In this document: in pieces, positions 35,059-44,574 of the stretch
Layout: the number at the start of each line of letters is the position of its first letter
Position numbering within the stretch: the first letter of the stretch is position 1
Source of the DNA: UKL13-2 sp038206765
GTDB taxonomy: Bacteria > Pseudomonadota > Gammaproteobacteria > Burkholderiales > Usitatibacteraceae
Direction: 5' to 3'
Assembly (NCBI GenBank): GCA_038206765.1
Contig: JBBRAM010000001.1
Location: 232,672 to 296,671, forward strand
DNA: 64,000 bases
The notes under the pieces: model-generated
What the model was told of the DNA's origin: nothing
The model's database searches: none
The model's input: the letters and a program-made list of their open reading frames with translations, nothing else
Program-made: the position numbers and the translations under genes

Positions 35059-35433
35059 AGCACGAAGCAGGCGTAGACCGTAGACCGTAGACCGGCCAAG
35101 CGAAGCAATCGGCCTATGGGGTAAAGTCTTGCCTGTTGCTCCACCGCCAAACCTCTTAGATCAAGTCTTGCCTTTTTCTCAATACCGGAAACGCGTTCGC
35201 ACACAAGCAGAGGATCGAGTTTTTCAACATAACAAAACCGCCTCAAACGCCGCGCCAGCGCTAGAGTTTTTGGCAATAGCAACATCGAAATTTGCGTCGC
35301 ATATGACGGTGCCACAAGACGCTTGTTGATCGTCTGGCGTTACGTCGCTAGTTGCGGTGAGACGATTAGTAGCCATGCCCTTAAATCAAAAGATAACAAG
35401 CGCACATAAGTAAACCGTCGCCTTTGCAGACAA
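35059..35433. other. Intergenic stretch with a 7-bp triplicate
   Basis: No gene found. GTAGACC occurs three times head-to-tail at 35073-35093. AAGTCTTGCCT occurs twice (35124 and 35163 regions). Both may be debris beyond the shortened ankyrin gene. Confidence 0.5.
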
Positions 35434-36702
35434 TCAGCTAGACAAGCGCTGATCCAACAACTCAATCCAATGCAAAATCGGCGTTTTCGAACTTCCGTTC
35501 AACCCCGATTCAATATGCGCCAAGCAGCCAATATTGGCGGTTGCGACTATTTCTGGTGCGCCGGATTCGAGCGCGCTGACTTTGTTGGCGAGTAGTTGTT
35601 GCGAGAGTTCGGGCTGCAATATCGAGTAAGTTCCTGCCGAGCCGCAGCATAAATGGCCATCAGGCACAGCGGTTAATTCATAGCCTGCATCGCGTAGTAA
35701 ATCCTCGACTACACCTTTAATTTTTAGGCCGTGCTGCAGGCTGCACGGGGAATGAAAGGCAAGTTTTTGTTTGGGCTTTTGATCGGCAATTAGCGGCTTG
35801 GCGAACTGCTTGCCGAGCTGCTCGGAAAGCGCTTCTTTTTCAGCCGCAATCACTTGGCTGACATCGCGAAACAGCGCCGAAACACGCGCGGCCTTTTCCG
35901 CATAGACGGCATCGTTGCGTAGCGTGTAGCCATATTCCGCAACCATCGTGCCGCAACCCGAAGCCGTGACCACAATCGCCTCAATCCCGCGCTCTATATG
36001 CGGCCACCAAGCGTCGATGTTACGTTTGATCATCACATGCGATTCATGCGGATCGTTGAGGTGATGCGGAATCGCGCCACAGCAGCCCGCGCTTGATGCT
36101 TTGATGAGCGAGATGCCGAGCCTATTGAGAACACGAGCAGCAGCGGCATTGATACTAGGTGCCATCGCGGGCTGCACACAACCTTCCAGCACCAACATCT
36201 GCCTAGTGTGCGTTGTGATTGGCCAAACACCCGCATCGCGCTTCGAGGTAATTTTTTTGGCTAGTGACGCCGGCAGCAATGGCTTGACCAATCGACCAAC
36301 CGCGAGACCCGCGCCGAATAAGGCGGTTTGGGGCAGCACCTTTTTGAGCACGCTGCGCTTGAGCTTATCGATTACGGTTCGTTCGACACGTTGCTCGGCC
36401 ATCTCGCGGCCAATATCAATCAGCCGCCCATACTGCACACCGGACGGGCAAGTTGATTCACAAGCGCGGCAACTGAGACAACGATCCAAATGCAGCTGCG
36501 TCTCGACCGTCACCGCAGCGCCTTCGAGCATTTCTTTCATCAAATAAATTCGACCGCGCGGGCTATCAAGCTCATCGCCGAGCAAGTTGTAAGTCGGGCA
36601 GGTGGCGAGGCAGAAGCCGCAGTGCACACACTTGCGCAGAATGCGTTCAGCTTCAATACCTTCTGGCGTGGCGGCGATTTCGGGGGCGAGATTGGTTTGC
36701 AT
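35434..36702 (-). CDS. glcF: Glycolate oxidase iron-sulfur subunit
   Basis: Electron-transfer subunit of glycolate oxidase at the inner face of the membrane. The 422 residues carry two ferredoxin-type cluster motifs (CVHCGFCLATCPTY and CLSCRACESTCPSGVQYG) and two CCG domains (SAGCCGAIPHHLND; HLCCGSAGTYSILQPELS), typical of GlcF and heterodisulfide-reductase-like proteins. It is the last gene of glcDEF, 5 bp after glcE. Nothing appears to be missing. Confidence 0.96.
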   Translation of the reverse strand: MQTNLAPEIAATPEGIEAERILRKCVHCGFCLATCPTYNLLGDELDSPRGRIYLMKEMLEGAAVTVETQLHLDRCLSCRACESTCPSGVQYGRLIDIGREMAEQRVERTVIDKLKRSVLKKVLPQTALFGAGLAVGRLVKPLLPASLAKKITSKRDAGVWPITTHTRQMLVLEGCVQPAMAPSINAAAARVLNRLGISLIKASSAGCCGAIPHHLNDPHESHVMIKRNIDAWWPHIERGIEAIVVTASGCGTMVAEYGYTLRNDAVYAEKAARVSALFRDVSQVIAAEKEALSEQLGKQFAKPLIADQKPKQKLAFHSPCSLQHGLKIKGVVEDLLRDAGYELTAVPDGHLCCGSAGTYSILQPELSQQLLANKVSALESGAPEIVATANIGCLAHIESGLNGSSKTPILHWIELLDQRLSS

Positions 36703-36707
36703 GATTT

Positions 36708-37817
36708 TTAGAAGTTATCCAAACGGCCGCGATTAAGAATATTGGCGGGATCAAACGCCGCCTTTAAATGGCGATGGATCGGCACAAGCGTGGCTTGCAA
36801 CGGATGAAAAACGCCGGCAGATTTATCGCCGTCGCGAAACAAGGTTGCATGGCCGCCGACGGATTCCACTTTGGCTCGCAGGGCTTTCGCGTCAAGATTG
36901 CCGCGCACCCACCGTAGCGCGCCGCCCCATTCAATGAGCTGCGGCGAATCGAGTTTTAACGGTGGCGTTGTTGCCGGAACAGACAATCGCCAAAGCGGCT
37001 CATTATCACCATGGCGCTGAAAAAAACTGTGCTGCTGGTTTCGGCAACTAACCCACACCCGTTCGGGTGTCTCCGCCGAAACGCCGCTTCCTGACTGGCT
37101 TTCGAGGCATTCGCCACCCATTTTTTCCCGCGCCGCTTTCACGCCAGCTACCGCACCGGAAAGCCTGACCCAGAGCGTGTTATCGAACCAACAGGTTGCC
37201 GACAACGGCAGCGGTTTGCCCGCCCATTCGTTCATGCGTTGAATCGCCACGGCCTCATCTATCTCAAAACGCAGCGTCACTTCCGCCGCTGGTTTTGGCA
37301 GCACCTTGAACGACAAATCGAGCAACACACCGAGCGTGCCCATCGCGCCAGTCATGAGGCGCGAGACATCGTATCCCGCGACGTTTTTAATAACACGCCC
37401 GCCGAAATTTAAATCTTCACCACGGCCATTCATAATCCGCGTGCCCAGCACAAAATCACGCACCGAACCGGCGTAGGCGCGGCGCGGACCGGAAAGCCCG
37501 GCGGCCACGGTGCCGCCAATCGTTGCCTTTCCATAATTGTCGGTGCCGCCAAAATGCGGTGGCTCAAAGGGCAGCATTTGGTTTTCTGCATCCATTGCCG
37601 CTTCAATTTCAACGAGGGTTGTACCGGCACGAACGGTGAGCACCAGCTCTTTGGCTTCGTATTCGATGATGCCTGCGTAGGGGCGCATATCGACCGCCTC
37701 GCCGACGATGTTTCCGCCGTAAAACGATTTGGTGCCACCGCCAAGAATGGCTACTGGCGCGGACTTCCGGGCGTTGTCCTTGATGCGTTCGCTAAGATCG
37801 TTGATGAATGCTTGCAT
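36708..37817 (-). CDS. glcE: Glycolate oxidase FAD-binding subunit
   Basis: Second flavin subunit of glycolate oxidase, 369 residues. The FAD-binding PCMH-type fold is visible: VAILGGGTKSFYGGNIVGEA, VRAGTTLVEIEAAMDAENQM, and HFGGTDNYGKATIGGTVAAG, followed by SGPRRAYAGSVRDFVLGTRI and KNVAGYDVSRLMTGAMGTLG. It works with GlcD and GlcF to oxidise glycolate to glyoxylate. The start is 50 bp after glcD. Confidence 0.95.
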   Translation of the reverse strand: MQAFINDLSERIKDNARKSAPVAILGGGTKSFYGGNIVGEAVDMRPYAGIIEYEAKELVLTVRAGTTLVEIEAAMDAENQMLPFEPPHFGGTDNYGKATIGGTVAAGLSGPRRAYAGSVRDFVLGTRIMNGRGEDLNFGGRVIKNVAGYDVSRLMTGAMGTLGVLLDLSFKVLPKPAAEVTLRFEIDEAVAIQRMNEWAGKPLPLSATCWFDNTLWVRLSGAVAGVKAAREKMGGECLESQSGSGVSAETPERVWVSCRNQQHSFFQRHGDNEPLWRLSVPATTPPLKLDSPQLIEWGGALRWVRGNLDAKALRAKVESVGGHATLFRDGDKSAGVFHPLQATLVPIHRHLKAAFDPANILNRGRLDNF

Positions 37818-37867
37818 GAAATTATGTATAGTATTTTTTATTGGGCACGATTTTAAACGCGGCGAAA

Positions 37868-39370
37868 TTAAAATCGTGGGATATCCGCGTGCGGCATTTG
37901 GCTTGCTGTTGCACTGTGGATCCGCATCCGTCCATATTCCGCGCAGCGCGCCAAACTGGGAATCGCTTTGCCTGGGTTGAGCAACATTTCAGGATCGAAC
38001 GCACGCTTAACCGCAAAAAATGTTTCGCGTTCGGCATCTGAAAACTGGCTGCACATTTGATTTATTTTCTCAATCCCAACCCCATGTTCGCCGGTAATGG
38101 TGCCGCCGTACTCGATACATAGCTCTAAAATATCAGCGGCAAATTCCTCTGTTTTTTCGAGCTCGCCGGGATTGTTCGCATCGTACAAAATCAGCGGGTG
38201 CAAATTGCCATCGCCGGCGTGGAACACGTTGGCGCATCGCAGGTTATATTTGATCGACAATTCCTCGGTACGCCGCAACACCGCCGCCAAGGCGCGGCGC
38301 GGAATCGAGCCGTCAATACAATAATAATCGGGCGAAATGCGCCCGACCGCCGGGAAAGCCGCTTTACGACCGGACCAAAATTTAAGGCGCTCGGCCTCCG
38401 TGTTGGAAACGCGAATGCCGGTGGCACCCGATGCGACCATCACGGCTTCCATCTTGGCGATTTCTTCGGAAACCTCCTCGGGCGTGCCATCGGACTCACA
38501 CAGTAAAATGGCCTGTGCTTGCAAATCGTAACCGGCGTTTACAAATCCTTCGACAGCCTCCGTAGCGAGCTTATCCATCATTTCCAAACCCGCCGGAATA
38601 ATGCCCGCACCGATCACGTTTGCCACAGCGTTTCCGGCTTTTTCGACATCATCAAAACTGGCCATCACCACCCGTGCGAGCTGCGGCTTCGGTGTGAGCT
38701 TCACTGTTACCTCAGTGGTAACGCCCAGCATGCCTTCCGAGCCAGTCATGAGTGCAAGCAAATCATAGCCCGGCGCATCAAGCGCATCGGAGCCAATGAT
38801 GGCCTTCTCGCCCTCAATGGTGACGATTTCAATTTTCAAAATATTGTGAACCGTCAAACCATATTTCAAACAATGCACCCCGCCAGAATTCTCGGCGACG
38901 TTACCGCCGATAGAGCAGGCAATTTGTGATGAAGGATCGGGCGCGTAATATAAATTCAATGCGGCTACATCTTCCGAAATTTTCAAGTTACGCACGCCCG
39001 GCTGCACAACCGCCGTTCGGGCAAGCGGATCGACATTTACGATGCGGTTAAACTTAGCGAGCGACATCAAAATTCCATCGCCTAGCGGTGTGGCACCACC
39101 CGAAAGCCCAGTGCCTGCGCCACGCGCAACGACTTTCGTGTTTGTCTCACGAGCCAGCCGCATGATCGATTGCACCTGCTCAACCGTGGATGGCAACACC
39201 GCTAGCAGCGGCAATTGACGATAAGCCGACAAGCCATCGCACTCATAAGGGCGCAGCGCCTCGTTAGTAGTCAAAACTGCCTCTGCGGGCAGGAATGCTC
39301 GCAGCTTGGCAGTGATTGCATTTCGTGAAGCAGCTGATATTGATTCCGGATTTTTTGCTGGGGCAGCCAT
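37868..39370 (-). CDS. glcD: Glycolate oxidase FAD-linked subunit
   Basis: Catalytic flavin subunit, 500 residues, first gene of glcDEF. FAD-binding segments include VARGAGTGLSGGATPLGDGI and QIACSIGGNVAENSGGVHCL, then TGSEGMLGVTTEVTVKL. The C-terminal FAD-oxidase part has NVFHAGDGNLHPLILYD and TITGEHGVGIEKINQM, with catalytic-type His residues, and ends with the expected FDPEMLLNPGKAIP. The tail (about 30 residues, HSATASQMPHADIPRF) varies between species. Glyoxylate made here can feed malate synthase (aceB in this window). Confidence 0.96.
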   Translation of the reverse strand: MAAPAKNPESISAASRNAITAKLRAFLPAEAVLTTNEALRPYECDGLSAYRQLPLLAVLPSTVEQVQSIMRLARETNTKVVARGAGTGLSGGATPLGDGILMSLAKFNRIVNVDPLARTAVVQPGVRNLKISEDVAALNLYYAPDPSSQIACSIGGNVAENSGGVHCLKYGLTVHNILKIEIVTIEGEKAIIGSDALDAPGYDLLALMTGSEGMLGVTTEVTVKLTPKPQLARVVMASFDDVEKAGNAVANVIGAGIIPAGLEMMDKLATEAVEGFVNAGYDLQAQAILLCESDGTPEEVSEEIAKMEAVMVASGATGIRVSNTEAERLKFWSGRKAAFPAVGRISPDYYCIDGSIPRRALAAVLRRTEELSIKYNLRCANVFHAGDGNLHPLILYDANNPGELEKTEEFAADILELCIEYGGTITGEHGVGIEKINQMCSQFSDAERETFFAVKRAFDPEMLLNPGKAIPSLARCAEYGRMRIHSATASQMPHADIPRF

Positions 39371-39690
39371 TGGTTCACCGTGGTATGTTGTTCATCGAAC
39401 GTTCGCGTTCAATAATAGGCTAACTTGGCCGTTTGGCGGGCGATTTTTCAGATTCTCCATCGCCGAAAAATTGAAATACACTGATACTTTTGTGCGTGCA
39501 TTGCACCGGTGTGGAGGCTGATGGAGTGGCTGATGGAGTGGCCAAAGGATTGACCGATGTGCTATTCGCGTTGTTGAAACGATGGCGCCTTACAGCACTC
39601 ACACCACCTAAGCCACTTACACCATCCACACCATTTGCACTGCATCACTTACGCTACATTGTTTACTTTATCCACTCTCGAGGACGCACG
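39371..39690. other. Divergent promoter region glcD / DUF456, with 12-bp duplicate
   Basis: 320 bp between the glcDEF start and the DUF456 gene. GGCTGATGGAGT is exactly duplicated at 39516-39539. A C/A-rich run (CACTCACACCACC and similar) spans about 39597-39650. No gene. Confidence 0.5.
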
Positions 39691-40182
39691 ATGCACGGCA
39701 GCGAAGTTTACTTATTGTGGGCACTTGCAGCGATCCTCGTGCTGGTCGGGCTTATCGGCACCATTCTCCCCGCGTTGCCCGGTGTGCCGTTCGTGTTTGG
39801 TGGTCTGCTGATCGCCGCGTGGGTCGATAATTTTCAGCATATCGGTTGGAAGACTTTAACGATTTTGGCCATCCTGACCGCACTCGCAATCGCGGCAGAT
39901 ATATTGGCGACTGTCCTCGGCGCAAAGCGGGCTGGCGCATCTAAATTAGCGATGCTGGGTGCGGCGATTGGCAGCATCGTCGGGCTATTTTTTGGTTTAG
40001 TGGGAATATTTATCTTTCCGTTTATTGGCGCAGTGATCGGCGAATTGATCGCTCGCGGCAAAATGAGCCAAGCGGGCAAAGTGGGATTTGCAACATGGCT
40101 GGGATTGCTATTGGGTGCATTGGCCAAACTGGCGTTGGCGCTGACAATGATTGGCGTGTTTGTGATTGCTTATTTTCTTTGA
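39691..40182 (+). CDS. DUF456 family membrane protein
   Basis: A 163-residue protein from the ATG at 39691, which has GAGGA six bases upstream. It is almost entirely hydrophobic with about four to five helices: LLWALAAILVLVGLIGTILP, ILAILTALAIAADILATVLG, MLGAAIGSIVGLFFGLVGIF, and LALALTMIGVFVIAYFL. The loop LPGVPFVFGGLLIAAW and the Gly-rich GAKRAGASK segment are family marks. Function unknown. Stand-alone. Confidence 0.9.
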   Translation: MHGSEVYLLWALAAILVLVGLIGTILPALPGVPFVFGGLLIAAWVDNFQHIGWKTLTILAILTALAIAADILATVLGAKRAGASKLAMLGAAIGSIVGLFFGLVGIFIFPFIGAVIGELIARGKMSQAGKVGFATWLGLLLGALAKLALALTMIGVFVIAYFL

Positions 40183-40302
40183 ACGCCTCCGTTAGTTGCC
40201 TTGGCGGCTTCCCTCTTGGATTCCGTCTTGGCTTCCATCTAAGCCTCCCTCCAGGCTTCCCTCAAAGCGCATCCCTAGGCCAGCCTGCGAGCTTTCTACT
40301 GC

Positions 40303-40692
40303 CTACATCAATGATTTGATCAAATTGGCAATCGCCAGTCCGATGATGCAGCCAAAACTGCCCAGCACGCCGATCATTCGACCGATCGAAACACCGATGC
40401 TGGCATAGAGCCCCCATGCATGCGCCAATCGCGCCGCTAAAAATACCGCCCCGAAAATATGCAACGCCAGCGCCGACGCATGGTTCAATTCAAATATCGC
40501 GAGCAAGATTACAAAAATAGGAATGAATTCGGCAGCGTTGCCGTGCGCACGTATCGCCTGACGCAATGATTGATGGCCGCCATCGCCCAGCCCCACCTTC
40601 ATACTGCGGCGCAGCTTTATGACTGGCAACGCCAGCACGATTAAAAACAGCGCCAAAAATGAGCCGTATATTGCGGTAATGGTGAGTGGCAT
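40303..40692 (-). CDS. MAPEG family membrane protein
   Basis: A 129-residue four-helix membrane protein of the glutathione-transferase-related MAPEG family (YecN-like). Marks are IYGSFLALFLIVLALPVIKL, the loop GDGGHQSLRQAIRAHGNAAE with its Arg-x-x-x-Asn pattern, FIPIFVILLAIFELN, and FGAVFLAARLAHAWGLYAS. Eukaryotic relatives use glutathione; bacterial roles are poorly known. It is 28 bp downstream of the kinase gene on the same strand and may share its transcript. Confidence 0.9.
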   Translation of the reverse strand: MPLTITAIYGSFLALFLIVLALPVIKLRRSMKVGLGDGGHQSLRQAIRAHGNAAEFIPIFVILLAIFELNHASALALHIFGAVFLAARLAHAWGLYASIGVSIGRMIGVLGSFGCIIGLAIANLIKSLM

Positions 40693-40720
40693 GGTGGTTC
40701 CTATGTTGGGCTAAACAAAA

Positions 40721-42019
40721 TCAAGTCACTGCCAACTGCTGATTCGCAGTCTCCAGCCGCTCGACGAGCGTCTCTAAAAACTTGCGGTCAAATAGCTGGC
40801 GACAGTTAAACGAGGCTTCGCTTAGATCTTGCGAACGCACCTTCATCACCACACAATCGGTCGCGGTAGAAATGGTAGCGGAACGCGGTAAATCGCGCCT
40901 TGCCAGATACGACATCTCACCAAGGCAATCACCGGTGCCGAGCACATTGAGCAAGCGTTTGCCGCGCATCACTTTCACGCTACCGCTCGCGAGGATGAAA
41001 AATGAATCACCCATATCGCCTTCTTTAATCAGAATCGTTCCAGCTTTAAAAGAGCGCCACTTGCTGATTTTAAGCACCTCCCATAACTCGTTTTCAGGGA
41101 AGCCGCGAAAAAACGAGAGGGTTTTGAGAAAGCTAAACTGCTCGGTGTCAGACATTTCACCTTTGGTTTTTTGCGGCGTACCCTCGCCCTGCCACAGCTC
41201 GGCCAGGTCTTTGCCAAATGCCTCCCACGAGGTATAGCGGTGCGCAATATCTTTTGCCATCGCGGTCTTAACGATATCTTCGATCGGGGCCGTTACATCG
41301 GTGCTATAACATGAAGGCGGTTCCGGCTCATGGTTGACAATCTGATACGCGAGACTTGCGGCATTGGTCGCCTCAAACGGTGGACGTCCGGCGAGTAGCA
41401 TGTACATCACCATGCCCAACGCGTAGATGTCGGATTGCACCGTCGCTTTTGCGCCGGTAATAATTTCCGGTGCCATAAAGAGCGGCGAGCCGACAGCGGC
41501 GATTTGCGTACGATCCGATACCTTACTCAACGCCGCGCCGAAATCAGCCACCTTAATATCTGAGCCGCTTTTATACAAAATATTGCCGGGCTTTAGATCG
41601 CGGTGGGTTAGACCTTCCATGTTGGCAAAAGCCAGCGCACGAACACATTTGAAAATGATTTCAACGATCGTGTGGTTGTCGAGCCGGTGCTCAGGTTTGC
41701 AATATTTTTCAAGGGTGCCGCCATCAACATATTCCATCACGATGTAGCTCATCGCATCTTCAACGACCGCATCAAAAATCGTTACGATATGTGGGTGGAT
41801 GATTTTGCCCGCGAGCGATGCCTCAGCTAAGAACATGCTTTTATAAAGAGCGCCGTCCTCTTTGTCGTGAAGCATGTCATGAAACATCAGCTTGATGGCG
41901 ACATTGCGATGGTTAAAACTATCTTCAGCGAGATAGACAGCACCCGTGGCGCCGCGCCCAAGTTCGCGGATCACGCGGTATTTACCGATGGTTTCGGGTT
42001 GTTGGATCACTTGCGCCAT
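40721..42019 (-). CDS. Ser/Thr protein kinase fused to a cyclic-nucleotide-binding domain
   Basis: A 432-residue cytosolic protein. Kinase domain about residues 12-265: glycine loop ELGRGATGAVYLAED, Lys in VAIKLMFHDM, catalytic loop THRDLKPGNILY, DFG in VADFGAALSKV, APE in FMAPEIIT. All key residues are present, so it is probably active. The C-terminal part (about 295-420) is a Crp/cAMP-binding type domain: FRGFPENELWEVLKISKWRS, GTILIKEGDMGDSFFILASG, GDCLGEMSYLARRDLPRSAT. No membrane helix. The fusion suggests kinase control by a nucleotide or by docking; targets are unknown. Confidence 0.95.
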   Translation of the reverse strand: MAQVIQQPETIGKYRVIRELGRGATGAVYLAEDSFNHRNVAIKLMFHDMLHDKEDGALYKSMFLAEASLAGKIIHPHIVTIFDAVVEDAMSYIVMEYVDGGTLEKYCKPEHRLDNHTIVEIIFKCVRALAFANMEGLTHRDLKPGNILYKSGSDIKVADFGAALSKVSDRTQIAAVGSPLFMAPEIITGAKATVQSDIYALGMVMYMLLAGRPPFEATNAASLAYQIVNHEPEPPSCYSTDVTAPIEDIVKTAMAKDIAHRYTSWEAFGKDLAELWQGEGTPQKTKGEMSDTEQFSFLKTLSFFRGFPENELWEVLKISKWRSFKAGTILIKEGDMGDSFFILASGSVKVMRGKRLLNVLGTGDCLGEMSYLARRDLPRSATISTATDCVVMKVRSQDLSEASFNCRQLFDRKFLETLVERLETANQQLAVT

Positions 42020-42192
42020 GTTGTTCTTTAATTGATTTTGATCGGAAGCACCCCCGAATATTATCAGACCCCACTTTTTTGTGGTTTAAGCGCAACAATC
42101 GTGACCGTCAAAAATCAACACTTGCTATACCCACCACCGCCACCAGCGCAACGCCCAACAGGTTTCCCGCCTAGGTGACTTGACGTGGCAAG

Positions 42193-43863
42193 CTAAAACA
42201 AGCCAATAATTTTGCCGTTGTCATCCACATCAATCGCTGCCGCACTCGGCACTTTGGGCAAGCCCGGCATGGTCATGATGTCACCGCAAACCATCACGAT
42301 AAACTCCGCTCCTGCCGCCAACCGCACTTCACGGATGGTCAGGATGTGCCCGCTCGGCGCGCCGCGCAGGGCGGGGTCGGTGGAGAACGAATATTGCGTC
42401 TTCGCCACGCAAACCGGATAGTGACCGTAGCCATCATCTTGCAGCTTTTTGATTTGCCCGCGAATTTTGGCGTCCGCCGTGACATCCGACGCACCATAAA
42501 TTTTGGTGGCGATCGTTTTCATTTTGTCCCATAGCGGCATCGCATCTTCATAGACAAACTTGAAGTTACTCGGCTGCTCACACAAATCAACCACAATCTG
42601 CGCGACCTCTGCGGCACCCTTGCCGCCGTCCGCCCAATGTTTGGCGACGACGACTTTGCACCCTAGCTGCGCCAATCGATCCATCAAACATTTGACCTCG
42701 GCGTCGGTGTCATGCGTGCGATGATTCACGCTCACCACGCACGGCAAACCGTAGTTCTGCATCACGTTATGGACATGACGCTCTAAATTAACGATGCCTT
42801 TTTCGAGCGCAGCAACATTTTCTTTCGACACTTCTTTCACATCCATACCGCCGTGGAATTTCAATGCTCGAATCGTCGCTACAATCACCACCGCGTCGGG
42901 GCGCAGGCCCGATTTACGACATTTGATATCAATGAATTTTTCGGCCCCCAAATCGGCGCCAAAGCCTGCTTCGGTCACCACATAGTCGCCCAGCTTCAAG
43001 GCGGTTTGCGTGGCAATTACCGAATTGCAACCGTGGGCGATGTTCGCGAACGGCCCGCCATGGATAAAGGCGGGCGTGTTCTCCAACGTCTGTACGAGAT
43101 TTGGTGCCAACGCATCTTTTAACAACGCGGTCATCGCGCCCTGCGCCTGCAAATCTTTGGCGAGGATCGGCTTCAAATCTCGGGTATAGCCGACTACGAT
43201 TTTTGAAATACGCTCTTTCAAATCTTTGATCGAGGTCGCCAAGCAAAAAATAGCCATGATTTCAGATGCGACGACAATATCAAAACCATCTTCGCGCGGA
43301 AAGCCATTTGCCGGGCCGCCGAGTGCTACCGTGATTTGGCGCAGCGCACGGTCGTTCATGTCAACCACGCGTTTCCAAGCGATACGGCGTACATCGAAAC
43401 CGAGATCGTTACCGTGGTTGATGTGGTTATCAATCAGCGCGGCGAGCAAATTGTTCGCCAACGCAATCGCTGAAAAATCGCCGGTGAAATGCAAGTTGAT
43501 ATCTTCCATCGGCACCACTTGTGCATAACCGCCTCCAGCAGCACCGCCCTTCATGCCAAAGACGGGGCCAAGCGATGGTTCGCGCAGACAGACAATTGCT
43601 TTTTTGCCGATATGATTCAACGCATCGCCCAAACCGACGGTCGTGGTTGTTTTGCCCTCGCCGGCAGGCGTCGGCGAAATGGCGGTGACTAAAATAAGCT
43701 TGCCGTTTTTCTTGGCTTTCAAGCCGTCGATGTAATTGAGTGACACCTTGGCCTTGTAGCGGCCGTAGGGCTCCAGCGCCTCGTCGGGAATGCCCAGCTT
43801 GGCTGCAACGTCTTGGATTTTGTGCATCACCGCTTTTTGTGCGATTTCGATATCACTCAACAT
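42193..43863 (-). CDS. fhs: Formate--tetrahydrofolate ligase
   Basis: Makes 10-formyl-THF from formate, THF and ATP for one-carbon metabolism. The 556-residue length is standard. Marks are the phosphate-binding loop (ISPTPAGEGKTTTTVGLGDA), SLGPVFGMKGGAAGGGYAQV, NLHFTGDFSAIALANNLLAA, and FGADLGAEKFIDIKCRKSGL. CGGAGAAA lies before the ATG. No fold or purine genes are adjacent. Divergent from the YbaK-like gene, with about 160 bp for both promoters. Confidence 0.97.
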   Translation of the reverse strand: MLSDIEIAQKAVMHKIQDVAAKLGIPDEALEPYGRYKAKVSLNYIDGLKAKKNGKLILVTAISPTPAGEGKTTTTVGLGDALNHIGKKAIVCLREPSLGPVFGMKGGAAGGGYAQVVPMEDINLHFTGDFSAIALANNLLAALIDNHINHGNDLGFDVRRIAWKRVVDMNDRALRQITVALGGPANGFPREDGFDIVVASEIMAIFCLATSIKDLKERISKIVVGYTRDLKPILAKDLQAQGAMTALLKDALAPNLVQTLENTPAFIHGGPFANIAHGCNSVIATQTALKLGDYVVTEAGFGADLGAEKFIDIKCRKSGLRPDAVVIVATIRALKFHGGMDVKEVSKENVAALEKGIVNLERHVHNVMQNYGLPCVVSVNHRTHDTDAEVKCLMDRLAQLGCKVVVAKHWADGGKGAAEVAQIVVDLCEQPSNFKFVYEDAMPLWDKMKTIATKIYGASDVTADAKIRGQIKKLQDDGYGHYPVCVAKTQYSFSTDPALRGAPSGHILTIREVRLAAGAEFIVMVCGDIMTMPGLPKVPSAAAIDVDDNGKIIGLF

Positions 43864-44022
43864 GTTTTTTCTCCGATTTGGTTATAGGTAATATTGCTCA
43901 AAAAATTAATGGCTTGTGAATGTGAAAATACATTTCATTTTTACGTGCGAAAGTATGGAACCCAGCGCCACCGCGTCACCTTGATAACCGTCAAGTAGAA
44001 TAGTGACTTACTCCATAGTTTG

Positions 44023-44541
44023 ATGCCCATCAACAACATGACGAATGACATCACTGATTCGATTCGCCAACACCCCAGTGTTTTGCGTGTGGAAGCAGCA
44101 TTGACGAACGCAGGCATGCCATCTGCCATCATTGTTATGGATGATGCCACCCACACCGCACAAGCGGCCGCCGGTGCGCTCGGCTGCGATGTGGCGGCGA
44201 TTGCCAAATCCATCATCTTCCGCGCTGAGAACGGCCAGGCCGTGCTGGTCATTACCAGCGGAAAAAATCGCGTAGCTGATAAAAAAGTCGCGTCCATCAT
44301 CGGCCAAACAATCGGCAAAGCGGATGCAGATTTTGTGAAAGAAAAAACTGGTTTTGTCATTGGCGGGGTTGCGCCGATTGCGCACCTTACCCCCTCAATC
44401 ACCTTGCTAGATGCGGATCTTCAGGCATTTGCCTACGTCTATCCAGCAGCGGGGCATCCGAATACGATGTTTAAAATTTCGCCTGTAAAGTTAATTGAGA
44501 TTTCCAACGCGCAGGTTGCTGATGTTGCACTTATAAAATAA
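44023..44541 (+). CDS. YbaK/EbsC family aminoacyl-tRNA deacylase-like protein
   Basis: A 172-residue protein of the editing-domain fold that removes wrongly attached amino acids from tRNA. Marks are HPSVLRVEAALTNAGMPSAI, AAGALGCDVAAIAKSIIFRA, the Lys/Arg in ITSGKNRVADKKVAS, and GFVIGGVAPIAHLTPSITLL followed by AYVYPAAGHPNTMFKISP. It most resembles the YbaK/ProX-like group. ATG at 44023 was chosen over a TTG just before; an ATG at 44038 is also possible. The NTF2-like gene starts 33 bp downstream. Confidence 0.9.
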   Translation: MPINNMTNDITDSIRQHPSVLRVEAALTNAGMPSAIIVMDDATHTAQAAAGALGCDVAAIAKSIIFRAENGQAVLVITSGKNRVADKKVASIIGQTIGKADADFVKEKTGFVIGGVAPIAHLTPSITLLDADLQAFAYVYPAAGHPNTMFKISPVKLIEISNAQVADVALIK

Positions 44542-44574
44542 TCGACGATCAAAAATAAACACCCGGGAAAGAAC

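Noticed and set aside
34959..35315. Minus-strand frame of 118 residues
   Set aside because: Partly antisense to the ankyrin gene, no ribosome site, irregular composition.
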